NCBI GenBank assembly: GCA_031276235.1
Contig: JAISNL010000016.1
Location: 1-32,157 of the forward strand
Length of the DNA: 32,157 nucleotides
Source of the DNA: Prevotellaceae bacterium
GTDB taxonomy: Bacteria > Bacteroidota > Bacteroidia > Bacteroidales > UBA932
Reading direction: 5' to 3'
A program made the position numbers and the translations under genes. Positions 24,915 through 32,157 of the stretch are shown piece by piece (the stretch's first letter is position 1; every line of letters starts with the position of its first letter). The notes under the pieces were generated by a model. That model was given only the letters and a program-made list of their open reading frames with translations. It did not search any database and was not told where the DNA came from.

Positions 24915-24944
24915 GGCTAATTTTCAGGCATAGCCATTCTCCTT
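24915..24944 (-). promoter_or_regulatory. Leader of the peptide operon: Shine-Dalgarno, tiny ORF and hairpin
   Basis: On the minus strand AAGGAG (24944-24939) precedes two ATGs. The second, at 24931, has good spacing and opens only MPEN before TAG. GGCTA and TAGCC around it can form a 5-bp stem (24935-24915). True Shine-Dalgarno sequences are rare in this window, so this one, ahead of a four-codon frame, may serve attenuation. It may also be chance. Confidence 0.35.
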
Positions 24945-24996
24945 TTTAATTTTTTTTGCAATTTTTTTCGTCGCGCACCGAGAAAAATTACTAATA

Positions 24997-25029
24997 CAAA
25001 GGTAAAGCATATCCATAATATAAAGCAAG
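24997..25029 (-). promoter_or_regulatory. Promoter of the peptide operon
   Basis: The minus-strand -7 element TACCTTTG (25004-24997) has CTTG (25029-25026) 21 nt upstream, a one-mismatch -33. Transcription would begin near 24990, leaving a leader of about 100 nt before the precursor ATG. Confidence 0.5.
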
Positions 25030-25033
25030 AGCG

Positions 25034-25086
25034 ATTTTTGCAGAAACATTGCAATATTTGCAAAAAAAATGTTATTTTTGCAGAAA
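25034..25086. promoter_or_regulatory. Repeated motif between the peptide operon and the XRE gene (possible operator)
   Basis: ATTTTTGCAGAAA occurs at 25034-25046 and again at 25074-25086, 40 bp apart (about four helical turns), with the palindrome TTTGCAAA between (25057-25064). The second copy overlaps the XRE gene's -7 element. Such sites would suit binding by the neighbouring HTH protein. This is an inference. Confidence 0.4.
25073..25080 (+). promoter_or_regulatory. -7 element (TATTTTTG) of the XRE gene
   Basis: TATTTTTG matches TAnnTTTG, 38 nt before the ATG at 25119. The -33 element is not clear. Confidence 0.45.
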
Positions 25087-25118
25087 AATAATTTAGACCT
25101 CTTTTTAATGTAAAAAAT

Positions 25119-25484
25119 ATGATGAATTTACAATCTCAAATAGTTTCAAAAATAAAACGGTTGCGTCACGAAAAAGGACTTTCACAACCGCAAATGGCAG
25201 AATTGCTTAATATGGAAAAGTCGGTTTATGCACGTTTGGAAACAGGCAAAACGTATTCGTGGGCAAAATATCTTGAAGAATTGTTAAATGTATTTGGCAT
25301 CACACCCGACAAGTTTTTTGAAGACATTGGCTCAAGCGTTGTTATCAACAACAATAATTGCCCTTATGGTGGAAACGGCAATGTTGAAAATTTATATACT
25401 GAAAATCGTGAAATTTACGAAAAACTCCTCACTGCAAAAGATGAACAGATTGCGCTACTTAAAGAGATGCTGGGAGGAAAGTAA
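25119..25484 (+). CDS. XRE-family helix-turn-helix regulator
   Basis: A 121-aa cytoplasmic DNA-binding protein. Residues about 6-65 are a HTH_3 domain (IKRLRHEKGLSQPQMAELLNM, KSVYARLETGKTYSWAKYLE, LLNVFGITPDKFF). An Asn/Gly-rich linker with one Cys follows, then a short coiled coil (about 95-118: EIYEKLLTAKDEQIALLKEM) probably used to dimerise. This arrangement is common in Bacteroidota. It is divergent from the peptide operon and shares a 226-bp control region with it, so local control of peptide production is the simplest role. Two ATGs in a row (25119, 25122) leave the exact start open. Confidence 0.85.
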   Translation: MMNLQSQIVSKIKRLRHEKGLSQPQMAELLNMEKSVYARLETGKTYSWAKYLEELLNVFGITPDKFFEDIGSSVVINNNNCPYGGNGNVENLYTENREIYEKLLTAKDEQIALLKEMLGGK

Positions 25485-25530
25485 AAAGCAATAATATAAG
25501 AATTTAGAGAATATTCGTGCAAAATCGAGA

Positions 25531-25626
25531 ATGCAGGATTTTGTATCTTTATGCCGAAAAAATCGGTAAAAATAAATCAAAAATACAGGAAAAACTGCCA
25601 AACGATTTTTTCCTTCAATTTTTTTC
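25531..25626. repeat. Palindromic repeat, copy B
   Basis: Same orientation and sequence family as 19223-19304: ATGCAGGATTTTGTAT, CCGAAAAAATCGG, ATAAATCAAAAATACA, AACGATTTTTT, TTCAATTTTTTTCC. It has one extra block of about 12 nt (GGAAAAACTGCC) after the AAATACA part. It lies in the convergent gap between the XRE gene and lgt. The two copies bracket the peptide locus. Confidence 0.75.
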
Positions 25627-25667
25627 CATTGTTTTTTCCAAAACTCAATATTGCAGTAGATGAAAGA

Positions 25668-26504
25668 CTATTGATTTATTTTTACGGGGATATTCCTTTT
25701 CAAACAATAAACAAGTATTATTATGCCTGCAATTATAAAAGGCAAACTCAGCCATTGTCCCATGTTTAGAGACATTTGATTTTCAAAATCAACTTGACAG
25801 TTTTTTACAAATTCTATTAAAAACCGCGCTGTAAAAAGTCCTGCCAAAAATATTCCGAAAATCACTCCCGATTTTTTGATACCTAAATCTTTTTTGAAAA
25901 ACAAATAATATAAAATCACAAAAAGCGTCATATATGCAAGTATTTCATATACTTGTGTAGGATGAGCGGGAGAAGTTTCTCCTGCTCTGGCAAAAACAAA
26001 TCCCCATGGAAGGTTTGTTGCATGTCCGTAAATTTCCGAGTTCATCAAATTTCCGAAACGAACAATTGCACCTGCTACCGGTACGACAACGGCAATTCGG
26101 TCGAGCGACCAGATAAATGATTTTTTATATTTTCTGCAAAAAAGCCATAAAGCAAGTAAAATGCCAAGCGCAGCTCCGTGACTTGCAAGCCCCGCATAGC
26201 CTATAAACTGTCCATCGTGGACAGGTAAAATTATCTCCCACGGATATTTCAAATAATAAGCGCCTTCGTAAAAAAGGCAATGCCCTACTCGCGCTCCGAT
26301 GAAAGTAAAAGGTATAACATAATTTATCGTAAGTTTATCCAAAAGTTCGCGTTTCAGATTTTCTTTTTTGAATATTTTGGTGAAAATAATATAACTTACA
26401 AAAAAACACAATGCCCAGCAAATGCTGTAATAACGAATGTGAATTGATCCCAGACTGAACATTACAGGGTCAACATTCCAGTTTATCGAAAGTAATCGTA
26501 TCAT
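25668..26504 (-). CDS. lgt: Prolipoprotein diacylglyceryl transferase
   Basis: Lgt transfers diacylglycerol from phosphatidylglycerol to the lipobox cysteine of prolipoproteins in the inner membrane, the first step of lipoprotein maturation. The 278-aa product has seven or so hydrophobic helices and the family hallmarks: HIRYYSICWALCF near the N-terminus, FIGARVGHCLFYE near residue 70, GLASHGAALGI, RFGNLMNSEIYGHATNLPWG (the Lgt signature with its essential Arg and Asn/Glu) and HPTQVYE. All catalytic residues I know are present. It follows the methyltransferase gene by 32 nt and is probably co-transcribed with it. Confidence 0.95.
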   Translation of the reverse strand: MIRLLSINWNVDPVMFSLGSIHIRYYSICWALCFFVSYIIFTKIFKKENLKRELLDKLTINYVIPFTFIGARVGHCLFYEGAYYLKYPWEIILPVHDGQFIGYAGLASHGAALGILLALWLFCRKYKKSFIWSLDRIAVVVPVAGAIVRFGNLMNSEIYGHATNLPWGFVFARAGETSPAHPTQVYEILAYMTLFVILYYLFFKKDLGIKKSGVIFGIFLAGLFTARFLIEFVKNCQVDFENQMSLNMGQWLSLPFIIAGIIILVYCLKRNIPVKINQ

Positions 26505-26536
26505 TAGTTTATAATTAAATATTTACATGTTAACAG

Positions 26537-27433
26537 TTATAATTTTATTCGAGAAAAAACGCTTAATGGCAAACGTTTGCCAAATCTGTCTTCAAGCACA
26601 AGTTCGCCGAAAGATTTTTCTTTTATATTACTGAAAACAGAATTTGTAAGCGTATCGGCAATTATTGCCGAAAAACCGTTTGAATACAGATTCAACAGCA
26701 AAAAACTGTTTACAGGTTCAAGCGTTTTTTTACAGTATTCAAGCATTTCAAAAATATTTTCATCAAGTTTCCATTTTTCGCCATCTGCTCCGTGTCCGTA
26801 AGCAGGCGGGTCAAGAATAATTCCTCTGTAACGATTTCCTCGTTTTGCTTCGCGTTTTATAAATTTCATGGCATCTTCAATTATCCAGCGAATATTGTCC
26901 GTATTGCTTATTTGCATGTTTTCGTTAGCCCATGCAACAACCTGTTTCACCGAATCCAGATGTACAACATCGGCGCCGGCAAGTTTTGCCGCTATTGACG
27001 CTCCGCCTGTATATGCAAACAAATTCAAAATGCGCGGTTTGTCCATATTAAGACTTTTTACAGTTTCATAGATATAATCCCAGTTTGGCGACTGTTCGGG
27101 GAAAATGCCTACATGTTTGAACGATGTTAATCCGAGCCTCATCCTGAAGTTCAGTTCTCTGGCTTTATAATTGATTATCCACTGCTCCTGCATCCTTTTT
27201 TTATTTATCCATGTTCCGCTGTCTTCTTTCCCCGATTTTCCAAAACCTGCTCCCTGTTTGAACGTAGAATCAGCCATTTGTTCCCATTCGTCATCTGCAA
27301 GCGATTTTGCCCATACGGCTTTAGGTTCGGGACGGCGTACAACAAATTTGCCGAAGCGTTCGAGCTTTTCAAAATCGCCACAGTCAACAAGTTCATAGTC
27401 TTTCCATTTCTTATCGGGACTTAAAATTTGCAT
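26537..27433 (-). CDS. Class I SAM-dependent methyltransferase, RlmI/RlmK-like
   Basis: The protein has 298 aa from the ATG at 27433. A TTG reading from 27457 would add eight residues, but it overlaps the promoter's -7 element, so I reject it. The SAM-binding loop is ILNLFAYTGGASIAAKLAGA, with the acidic LDSV that follows. The catalytic-site motif DPPAYGHG fits the RlmI/RlmK type of 23S rRNA cytosine-5/guanine methyltransferases. The PUA domain of RlmI is not evident; the N-terminal 100 residues have a different beta-rich start (KLERFGKFVVRRPEPKAVW). The rRNA substrate is therefore inferred. Confidence 0.85.
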   Translation of the reverse strand: MQILSPDKKWKDYELVDCGDFEKLERFGKFVVRRPEPKAVWAKSLADDEWEQMADSTFKQGAGFGKSGKEDSGTWINKKRMQEQWIINYKARELNFRMRLGLTSFKHVGIFPEQSPNWDYIYETVKSLNMDKPRILNLFAYTGGASIAAKLAGADVVHLDSVKQVVAWANENMQISNTDNIRWIIEDAMKFIKREAKRGNRYRGIILDPPAYGHGADGEKWKLDENIFEMLEYCKKTLEPVNSFLLLNLYSNGFSAIIADTLTNSVFSNIKEKSFGELVLEDRFGKRLPLSVFSRIKL

Positions 27434-27454
27434 ATCATTAATAATTTCTGACTT

Positions 27455-27487
27455 CAAATATAATTCAAATTTTATTAATTGAACAAA
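27455..27487 (-). promoter_or_regulatory. Promoter of the methyltransferase-lgt operon (TTTG-N21-TATATTTG)
   Basis: On the minus strand TTTG (27487-27484), 21 nt and TATATTTG (27462-27455) match the Bacteroidota -33/-7 consensus exactly. The ATG at 27433 lies 21 nt downstream, which fixes the start codon. Confidence 0.65.
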
Positions 27488-27525
27488 AAAATATTATTTT
27501 TCACCATATTTTCAACTTTAAATAG

Positions 27526-27533
27526 TACTTTTG
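27526..27533 (+). promoter_or_regulatory. -7 element (TACTTTTG) of pgk
   Basis: TACTTTTG matches TAnnTTTG, 40 nt before the pgk ATG. No TTTG lies at the -33 spacing. It is back to back with the methyltransferase promoter. Confidence 0.5.
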
Positions 27534-27573
27534 TAATCATATATTGACATTAATACATTAAGAATTATAAAAT

Positions 27574-28833
27574 ATGCAAACAATTGACAACTACAGTTTC
27601 AACGGCAAACGTGCAATCATACGCGTTGACTTTAACGTTCCGATGAACGAAAAATTTGAAGTAACAGATGATACCCGTATTCGTGCGGCAATTCCCACAA
27701 TTAAAAAAGTGCTAGAAAAAGGCGGTTCGGTAATTTTGATGTCGCATTTGGGACGTCCTAAAAAAAACAATGATGATAAATTTTCGCTTTCTCATATCAT
27801 CGGCGATATTGAAAAGAATTTGGGAGTTAAAATTGATTTTGCCGGCGACTGCATGGGCGAAAAAGCCACACAAATGGCGGCAACGCTTAAGCCGGGCGAA
27901 GTAATGCTGCTCGAAAATCTTCGATTTTATGCCGAAGAAGAAGGCAAACCGCGAGGACTTGCCGAGGATGCAAGCGATGAAGTAAAGGCTGAAGCAAAAA
28001 AAGCAATAAAAGAAAGCCAGAAAAAATTTACACAAAAGTTAGCTTCGTATGCCGATTGCTACATCAATGATGCTTTCGGAACAGCGCATCGCGCACACGC
28101 TTCCACAGCATTGATTGCAGACTATTTTGCCGACAATAAAATGTTCGGATACGTGATGGAAGGCGAACTGAAAGCTATAGATAAAGTGCTTGAATCGCCC
28201 GTACATCCGTTTACAGCGATTCTCGGAGGCTCAAAAGTTTCGTCGAAAATTACAATAATCAAACGTCTTTTAGACCGAGTTGATAATCTTATTATAGGCG
28301 GCGGAATGGGATTTACTTTCGTGAAAGCGCAGGGCGGAAAAATAGGAAATTCAATATGTGAAGACGAATATATGCCTTTGGCTTTGGAAATAATGGAAGA
28401 AGCAAAACGAAAAAACGTGAAGATTTATTTTTCTATTGAAACCATTGCCGGCAATTCTTTCAGTAATGATGCCAATGTGCAGATTGTTCCTATTGACAAT
28501 ATTCCCGATGGCTGGGAAGGAATGGATGCATCGCCCAAAACAATTTCAATTTGGGAAAATGTGATATTAAATTCAAAAACCATTCTGTGGAACGGACCTG
28601 TAGGCGTATTTGAATTTTCAAAATTTGCCAAAGGCACTGAAACTATTGCAAAAATAGTTGCAAAAGCCACAAAAAAAGGCGCATATTCGTTAATAGGCGG
28701 CGGCGATTCTGTTGCAGCCATCAATAAATTCGGACTGGCAAAAGATGTAAGTTATGTTTCAACAGGCGGCGGCGCTTTACTCGAATATATGGAAGGCATT
28801 GAACTGCCGGGAGTAAAAGCAATTCGCAGTTAA
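27574..28833 (+). CDS. pgk: Phosphoglycerate kinase
   Basis: This glycolytic enzyme makes ATP and 3-phosphoglycerate from 1,3-bisphosphoglycerate in the cytoplasm. At 419 aa it is full length and matches the family throughout: [20 protein letters not shown] near the start, [46 protein letters not shown] (about residue 216), [19 protein letters not shown] and the C-terminal nucleotide-binding [14 protein letters not shown] plus [14 protein letters not shown] Lys/Glu-rich insertion near residues 130-150 ([17 protein letters not shown]) is common in Bacteroidota Pgk. It is transcribed alone, divergent from the methyltransferase-lgt pair. Confidence 0.97.
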   Translation: MQTIDNYSFNGKRAIIRVDFNVPMNEKFEVTDDTRIRAAIPTIKKVLEKGGSVILMSHLGRPKKNNDDKFSLSHIIGDIEKNLGVKIDFAGDCMGEKATQMAATLKPGEVMLLENLRFYAEEEGKPRGLAEDASDEVKAEAKKAIKESQKKFTQKLASYADCYINDAFGTAHRAHASTALIADYFADNKMFGYVMEGELKAIDKVLESPVHPFTAILGGSKVSSKITIIKRLLDRVDNLIIGGGMGFTFVKAQGGKIGNSICEDEYMPLALEIMEEAKRKNVKIYFSIETIAGNSFSNDANVQIVPIDNIPDGWEGMDASPKTISIWENVILNSKTILWNGPVGVFEFSKFAKGTETIAKIVAKATKKGAYSLIGGGDSVAAINKFGLAKDVSYVSTGGGALLEYMEGIELPGVKAIRS

Positions 28834-29003
28834 ATGGCATTGCACGGAAATTTAAAAATAAAATACACATTTTCCCAAAAAAATCTTATTTTTCAATGCC
28901 GCCGGAATTTGATTGGTAAGGAGGGACTATCTATTTTTTGTCTCTTAATGCGTTTGCCATGTCAAAAACTGTTCAGACCAACTGTGCTTCATTGATTTTA
29001 AAA

Positions 29004-31010
29004 TTAATTTTTTGGCGCAGTTATTGAATTTTCAGTAAGAACAGGCTCAATGACGTCAAATAGCCCATAAATTAATTTACGCGCAGCAATATCTGTATCA
29101 TCATAATAAATTTTTGTGCGCGGTACTATTGTTTGCGAAGAAGAATCAATCACTTCAAATTCCAAAATATCTGTTTTTCCGTCATTTGTGAATGATATTT
29201 TGGCTTTTGGCACGTTAATTTCCGTTTTTTTGGCTATATTAATATTGTAATTCTGAAGTTTTTTTAATACAATATCTTCGGTTTTGTTCGCTCCGTTGCC
29301 GGTTATTTCCAACCTGAAACTCATTCTCAATCCACTGTATGGCACGAGTTGCGGATAAGTGTAATAAAATTTTAAAAGATTTTCTCTGCGCAATTCTTCT
29401 GTCGGCGATATTTGTGCATACAGTTCATAAACTCGCGCCAAAAATAAGATTTCATATTCACTGTCAATATATTCTATGCCTGTAATTTTGTCAAGTTGCT
29501 GTAATGCTTTTGATTTTTCGCCGCGTTCGGTGTAGATATAGGCGAGATACAGCTTTATGTATTTTTTAATAAAACTGCGTTTAGAATTGTCTAAAAATTT
29601 TTCATAAAAACGCATAAAATATTTATTGCTGAAAGCATCATGCAAGGCAAGCATTATTTCATCAAAAGTAACTGTTGATTCGGACGAAAAAATATTGAAA
29701 AACAGATGTTCACGCTCTGGATTTGCGGCTAACTGGTTCAATAATGCAAGTTGGTTGAAAAAGAAATTTGCTTTGTTTTTTGCAATATTGGCGAGCGATT
29801 TAACCGATATGAGATAATTGCGGTTTTCAAATTTTTCGGCTTCGATTTTCTGTTGAGCAATCACTGTTTGCAGAAATTTCAGCGCAAAATTGTAATGGCT
29901 TTGTCCCCACGTTGTTCCGATATGCAATTCTTTGAAGTTTTGCGCTTTTTTCAAATGTAGTTCGGCTTTATCAAGTTGCCCGTTGTATAAAAAACTGCGG
30001 GCAAGTGCAATATTATACCAGCCCCAGCCTGCCGAACTTCCGTTTTCGCGTATTACTTCGTTCATTCTTTTTATCGCTTCAACAGGATTGTTTTTCAAAA
30101 CTTCTATAACTGCGCCGTAATATTCCGATTCGTTCAATCGTTTATCGCCTGTTTCGCGCGACCGTGAAATTCGAAAATACCAGTCGGCATCTGAAAAGTA
30201 ACCGTTTATAAAACAAAATATTGCATAATTATTGTATGGGAAAATATTGTAATATTCCATTTTCTGAAAATAATAAAGCGCCGAATCCGTATTCATTTCG
30301 TAATCATGAATAATTGCCAGATAATGATAAGCGCTTAATCGGTCGCCTTCGATGGGCAGATATGAAAAGGTTTTTTCGTTCAAATCGGCTTTCCTGTTTG
30401 TTTCTGCAAGGCTTTTGTGCAGATAATAAAGCGCTTTTTTATCGTTTTCTTGTATCGAGTTTTCGAGGAAATCATATTTTTCTTTGGTGTAAAATCTGTT
30501 GCGATGAATAGTCCATGCAATATAATTATTAGCGCCCAATATGTCTCGCTGCAAATTCCAAGTTTGATAATGTTGGAGCAGATTAATCACAGAATCAGGA
30601 TATTCGAGATTGCTGTACGCTTCCATCAGACAAAATACAAGATGAGAATAATCTGCCTGCACTATCCGCAAAGGTTCGTATTCTGTATAAGAATTATAGT
30701 TGGCAGAAAGCTTTGTCGAAAAATCTTTTTCAAGAAGTCGAATTGCTTTTTTCAACGGCGCAATACAGTTTTTGAATCCAAAAAAATCGGCTGCACGCTC
30801 ATATTTAAAAACGCCTTCGTATAAATGTCCCACATAATATGTTGAATCAAGGCGAATAAACTCACGCGAGCGAATCAGCGCTTCGCGATTTTCGTAATCC
30901 AAATCCAAACGCTTCACGTCTATTTCGTAACGTGCAGCTTCTTTCGATTGTGCATTTGCGAAGTTGCACATCGCAAACAGACAGATAAATATGTAATTTT
31001 TTTTTAGCAT
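29004..31010 (-). CDS. Exported tetratricopeptide-repeat protein, 668 aa
   Basis: A signal peptide (MLKKNYIFICLFAMCNFANA, then QSKEA) is followed by many helical pairs of TPR type spread from about residue 30 to 560. Examples are YHYLAIIHDYEMNTDSALYY, YNIALARSFLYNGQLDKAEL and YIYTERGEKSKALQQLDKI. The C-terminal 110 residues look beta-rich (EINVPKAKISFTNDGKTDIL). No enzymatic motif is seen, so a scaffolding role in the periplasm is likely. It begins 15 nt after the aspartic-protease gene and probably shares its transcript. The partner and purpose are unknown. Confidence 0.75.
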   Translation of the reverse strand: MLKKNYIFICLFAMCNFANAQSKEAARYEIDVKRLDLDYENREALIRSREFIRLDSTYYVGHLYEGVFKYERAADFFGFKNCIAPLKKAIRLLEKDFSTKLSANYNSYTEYEPLRIVQADYSHLVFCLMEAYSNLEYPDSVINLLQHYQTWNLQRDILGANNYIAWTIHRNRFYTKEKYDFLENSIQENDKKALYYLHKSLAETNRKADLNEKTFSYLPIEGDRLSAYHYLAIIHDYEMNTDSALYYFQKMEYYNIFPYNNYAIFCFINGYFSDADWYFRISRSRETGDKRLNESEYYGAVIEVLKNNPVEAIKRMNEVIRENGSSAGWGWYNIALARSFLYNGQLDKAELHLKKAQNFKELHIGTTWGQSHYNFALKFLQTVIAQQKIEAEKFENRNYLISVKSLANIAKNKANFFFNQLALLNQLAANPEREHLFFNIFSSESTVTFDEIMLALHDAFSNKYFMRFYEKFLDNSKRSFIKKYIKLYLAYIYTERGEKSKALQQLDKITGIEYIDSEYEILFLARVYELYAQISPTEELRRENLLKFYYTYPQLVPYSGLRMSFRLEITGNGANKTEDIVLKKLQNYNINIAKKTEINVPKAKISFTNDGKTDILEFEVIDSSSQTIVPRTKIYYDDTDIAARKLIYGLFDVIEPVLTENSITAPKN

Positions 31011-31025
31011 TTTTTTAATTTAATT

Positions 31026-32157
31026 TTATTCAAAATCCACGTACATATATTGAAAATTCAAAATCATTTTATTGAATTGAAGAAGCACATCTTGCCCCAA
31101 AGCGCCGTCGTAATGCTCACTGTAAAGTGTCGTGTTCACCGATATTTCAGGCAGTACACCACTCTTACTTCCTATCGTGTAGGGGAAATTCTTCAGTTGA
31201 TATACCGTTGTTTCTTCCACGCCGCCTGCCCCACCACGCTTTACATGTTGCAATACACCTTCTTTCTCTACCACATCCTTGTGTTTGCCGTAATATTGTG
31301 CGGACAAGTCGGACGTTCTTGCTCCGGTATCCATCATAAACAACAACGAATCGGCGCCCGATTGCAGTTGCGCCACAAGATGCAACATTTCGATATACAT
31401 ATTGCGTAACGGTTTATCTTGCGACTGTTCCGGCACAAAAATAGTTCCGTTTTGCGACAAATGTATTTCATCCATTTGATAAATCACCGGAAAACCAATA
31501 ATGCCGTGTATATAGTAATTAACCGACGGAAAACTTATTTGCTCGTCTGGCACTACCAGAAACACTACATTTTCAAACAGCACATCGCCCACATACAAAC
31601 TGTCGGCAACCGCTAATTTCGTCTGCACGGAAATATTTGTTGAACTCTTGACCTGAACATTTGATTCATAGACAGTCAGCGCCATTTTTTTTGCATAGAT
31701 TTCGGAAATGGTGGACAGGTTGGCGCCCGTATCAAAAATAAATTCGTCGGTTATTTGTCCGCACCTCACCGGCGTCATTAAATGATTAAATTGATTGCGG
31801 TAAGCGGCAATGTTCACATCATGCGGTTTGCGGATACGCTGTGGTTTCACTGCCGATACCGTTTGCCACAACTGCCGCACGTTTTCATAAGCGGCAATAT
31901 TTGCGCTGTCCAACGCATTCCCATATTGCGAAATAATAAGATGATAGGCATCGGCAGCCTCTTGGTATTGGTACAGGCGAATATGGTTGCTTGCTTTCAA
32001 TGCAAGCACGTCGGGAATAATCGTGTCGTTCAGTTGCTCCTTGTGGCGGTCGAACAAACGACTAATATATTGATTGGATAATTGACAATGGTTAAACACA
32101 TGCTCCACATTCGCTTTATAAAACAACAAACGGTCTTCCGACAGTTTACTTTGCGCA
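31026..32157 (-). CDS. Two-lobed retropepsin-like aspartic protease, start beyond right edge
   Basis: The reading frame stays open to the right edge, so the visible 376 residues lack the start. The first complete codons read AQSKLSEDR, which looks like the end of a signal peptide. That makes a TTG at 32129 an unlikely start. After a helical N-terminal region (about 10-110), two similar lobes follow. Each has an aspartic-protease motif: FIFDTGANLS (Asp at 31733-31731) and FMMDTGARTS (Asp at 31331-31329). Each also has the later hydrophobic-Gly partner (HGIIGFPVI; DGALGQDVL). This is the layout of bilobed, retropepsin-like proteases (Asp_protease_2 type). It is probably periplasmic or surface-exposed. 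Confidence 0.85.
   Translation of the reverse strand, partial: AQSKLSEDRLLFYKANVEHVFNHCQLSNQYISRLFDRHKEQLNDTIIPDVLALKASNHIRLYQYQEAADAYHLIISQYGNALDSANIAAYENVRQLWQTVSAVKPQRIRKPHDVNIAAYRNQFNHLMTPVRCGQITDEFIFDTGANLSTISEIYAKKMALTVYESNVQVKSSTNISVQTKLAVADSLYVGDVLFENVVFLVVPDEQISFPSVNYYIHGIIGFPVIYQMDEIHLSQNGTIFVPEQSQDKPLRNMYIEMLHLVAQLQSGADSLLFMMDTGARTSDLSAQYYGKHKDVVEKEGVLQHVKRGGAGGVEETTVYQLKNFPYTIGSKSGVLPEISVNTTLYSEHYDGALGQDVLLQFNKMILNFQYMYVDFE

Noticed and set aside
19223-25626. The two palindromic repeats as phage or integrative-element attachment sites.
   Set aside because: No integrase, tRNA or mobilisation gene lies between them and the copies differ by an insertion; kept only as possible cassette boundaries.
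25551-25769. A 72-codon plus-strand ORF after the XRE gene.
   Set aside because: It lies within the palindromic repeat and runs into the 3' end of lgt on the opposite strand; composition is that of the repeat.
27434-27457. Eight-residue N-terminal extension of the methyltransferase from a TTG.
   Set aside because: It overlaps a perfect -7 element with a correctly spaced -33; an ATG at 27433 follows.
28836-28900. GGCATTG / CAATGCC as a terminator after pgk.
   Set aside because: Only 7 bp pair around a loop of about 50 nt, and there is no T-run in the right place.
32129-32157. TTG at 32129 as start of the aspartic protease.
   Set aside because: The frame stays open to the edge and reads AQSKLSEDR, typical of sequence just around a signal-peptide cleavage site, so the true start is outside the window.

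Overview
The window is AT-rich bacterial DNA, most likely from a member of the Bacteroidota (Bacteroidales-like). Supporting signs are a dipeptidyl-peptidase IV, an M16 lipoprotein protease, a GldA-type ABC ATPase, two DUF4491-like small membrane proteins, a plug-and-barrel TonB-dependent protein, and a GG-Bacteroidales-type peptide operon. Most starts lack a Shine-Dalgarno sequence. Many are instead preceded by the Bacteroidota -7 promoter element TAnnTTTG. I did not run any search, and GC content was judged by eye.

Layout, left to right. Position 1-60 is the 5' end of a gene running off the left edge. 0.2-2.4 kb is a secreted dipeptidyl peptidase (-). 2.6-3.2 kb is a small exported protein (+). 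3.3-6.1 kb is a three-gene minus-strand operon (exported TPR-like protein, GldA-like ATPase, coiled-coil membrane protein) ending in a clear terminator. 6.6-7.2 kb is a HAD phosphatase. 7.2-7.5 kb is a 336-bp repeat element with 21-bp inverted ends around three 85-bp tandem units. 7.5-10.4 kb is an M16 protease. 10.7-12.0 kb is trkA, flanked by two related ~90-bp repeats and an IS5-like transposase relic. 12.4-14.7 kb is a Pit phosphate transporter with 11-bp-periodic PHO-box-like repeats upstream. 15.0-15.7 kb is elbB. 15.7-16.6 kb is an AraC regulator. 17.0-17.5 kb holds two tandem DUF4491-like genes. 18.1-19.1 kb is butyrate kinase without its usual partner ptb.

The most interesting part is 19.4-25.5 kb, a compact peptide natural-product (RiPP) operon on the minus strand. 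It starts with a short Cys-rich precursor with a GG leader. Next come a radical SAM/SPASM maturase, a second radical-SAM-like/SPASM protein, a TonB-dependent outer-membrane protein, and a small last ORF. The last four genes are linked by three successive ATGA stop/start overlaps. A divergent XRE regulator sits beside the precursor, in a shared control region containing repeated motifs. The precursor is out of frame by one base between its leader and the GG/core part, and the last small ORF is also split by one frameshift. This could mean decay, sequencing error or recoding. A pair of related palindromic repeats (19.22 and 25.53 kb) brackets the whole locus in direct orientation.

25.7-27.4 kb is lgt plus an rRNA-methyltransferase-like gene (-), divergent from pgk (27.6-28.8 kb, +). 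29.0-32.2 kb is a minus-strand pair, a two-lobed retropepsin-like aspartic protease whose start lies beyond the right edge and an exported TPR protein.
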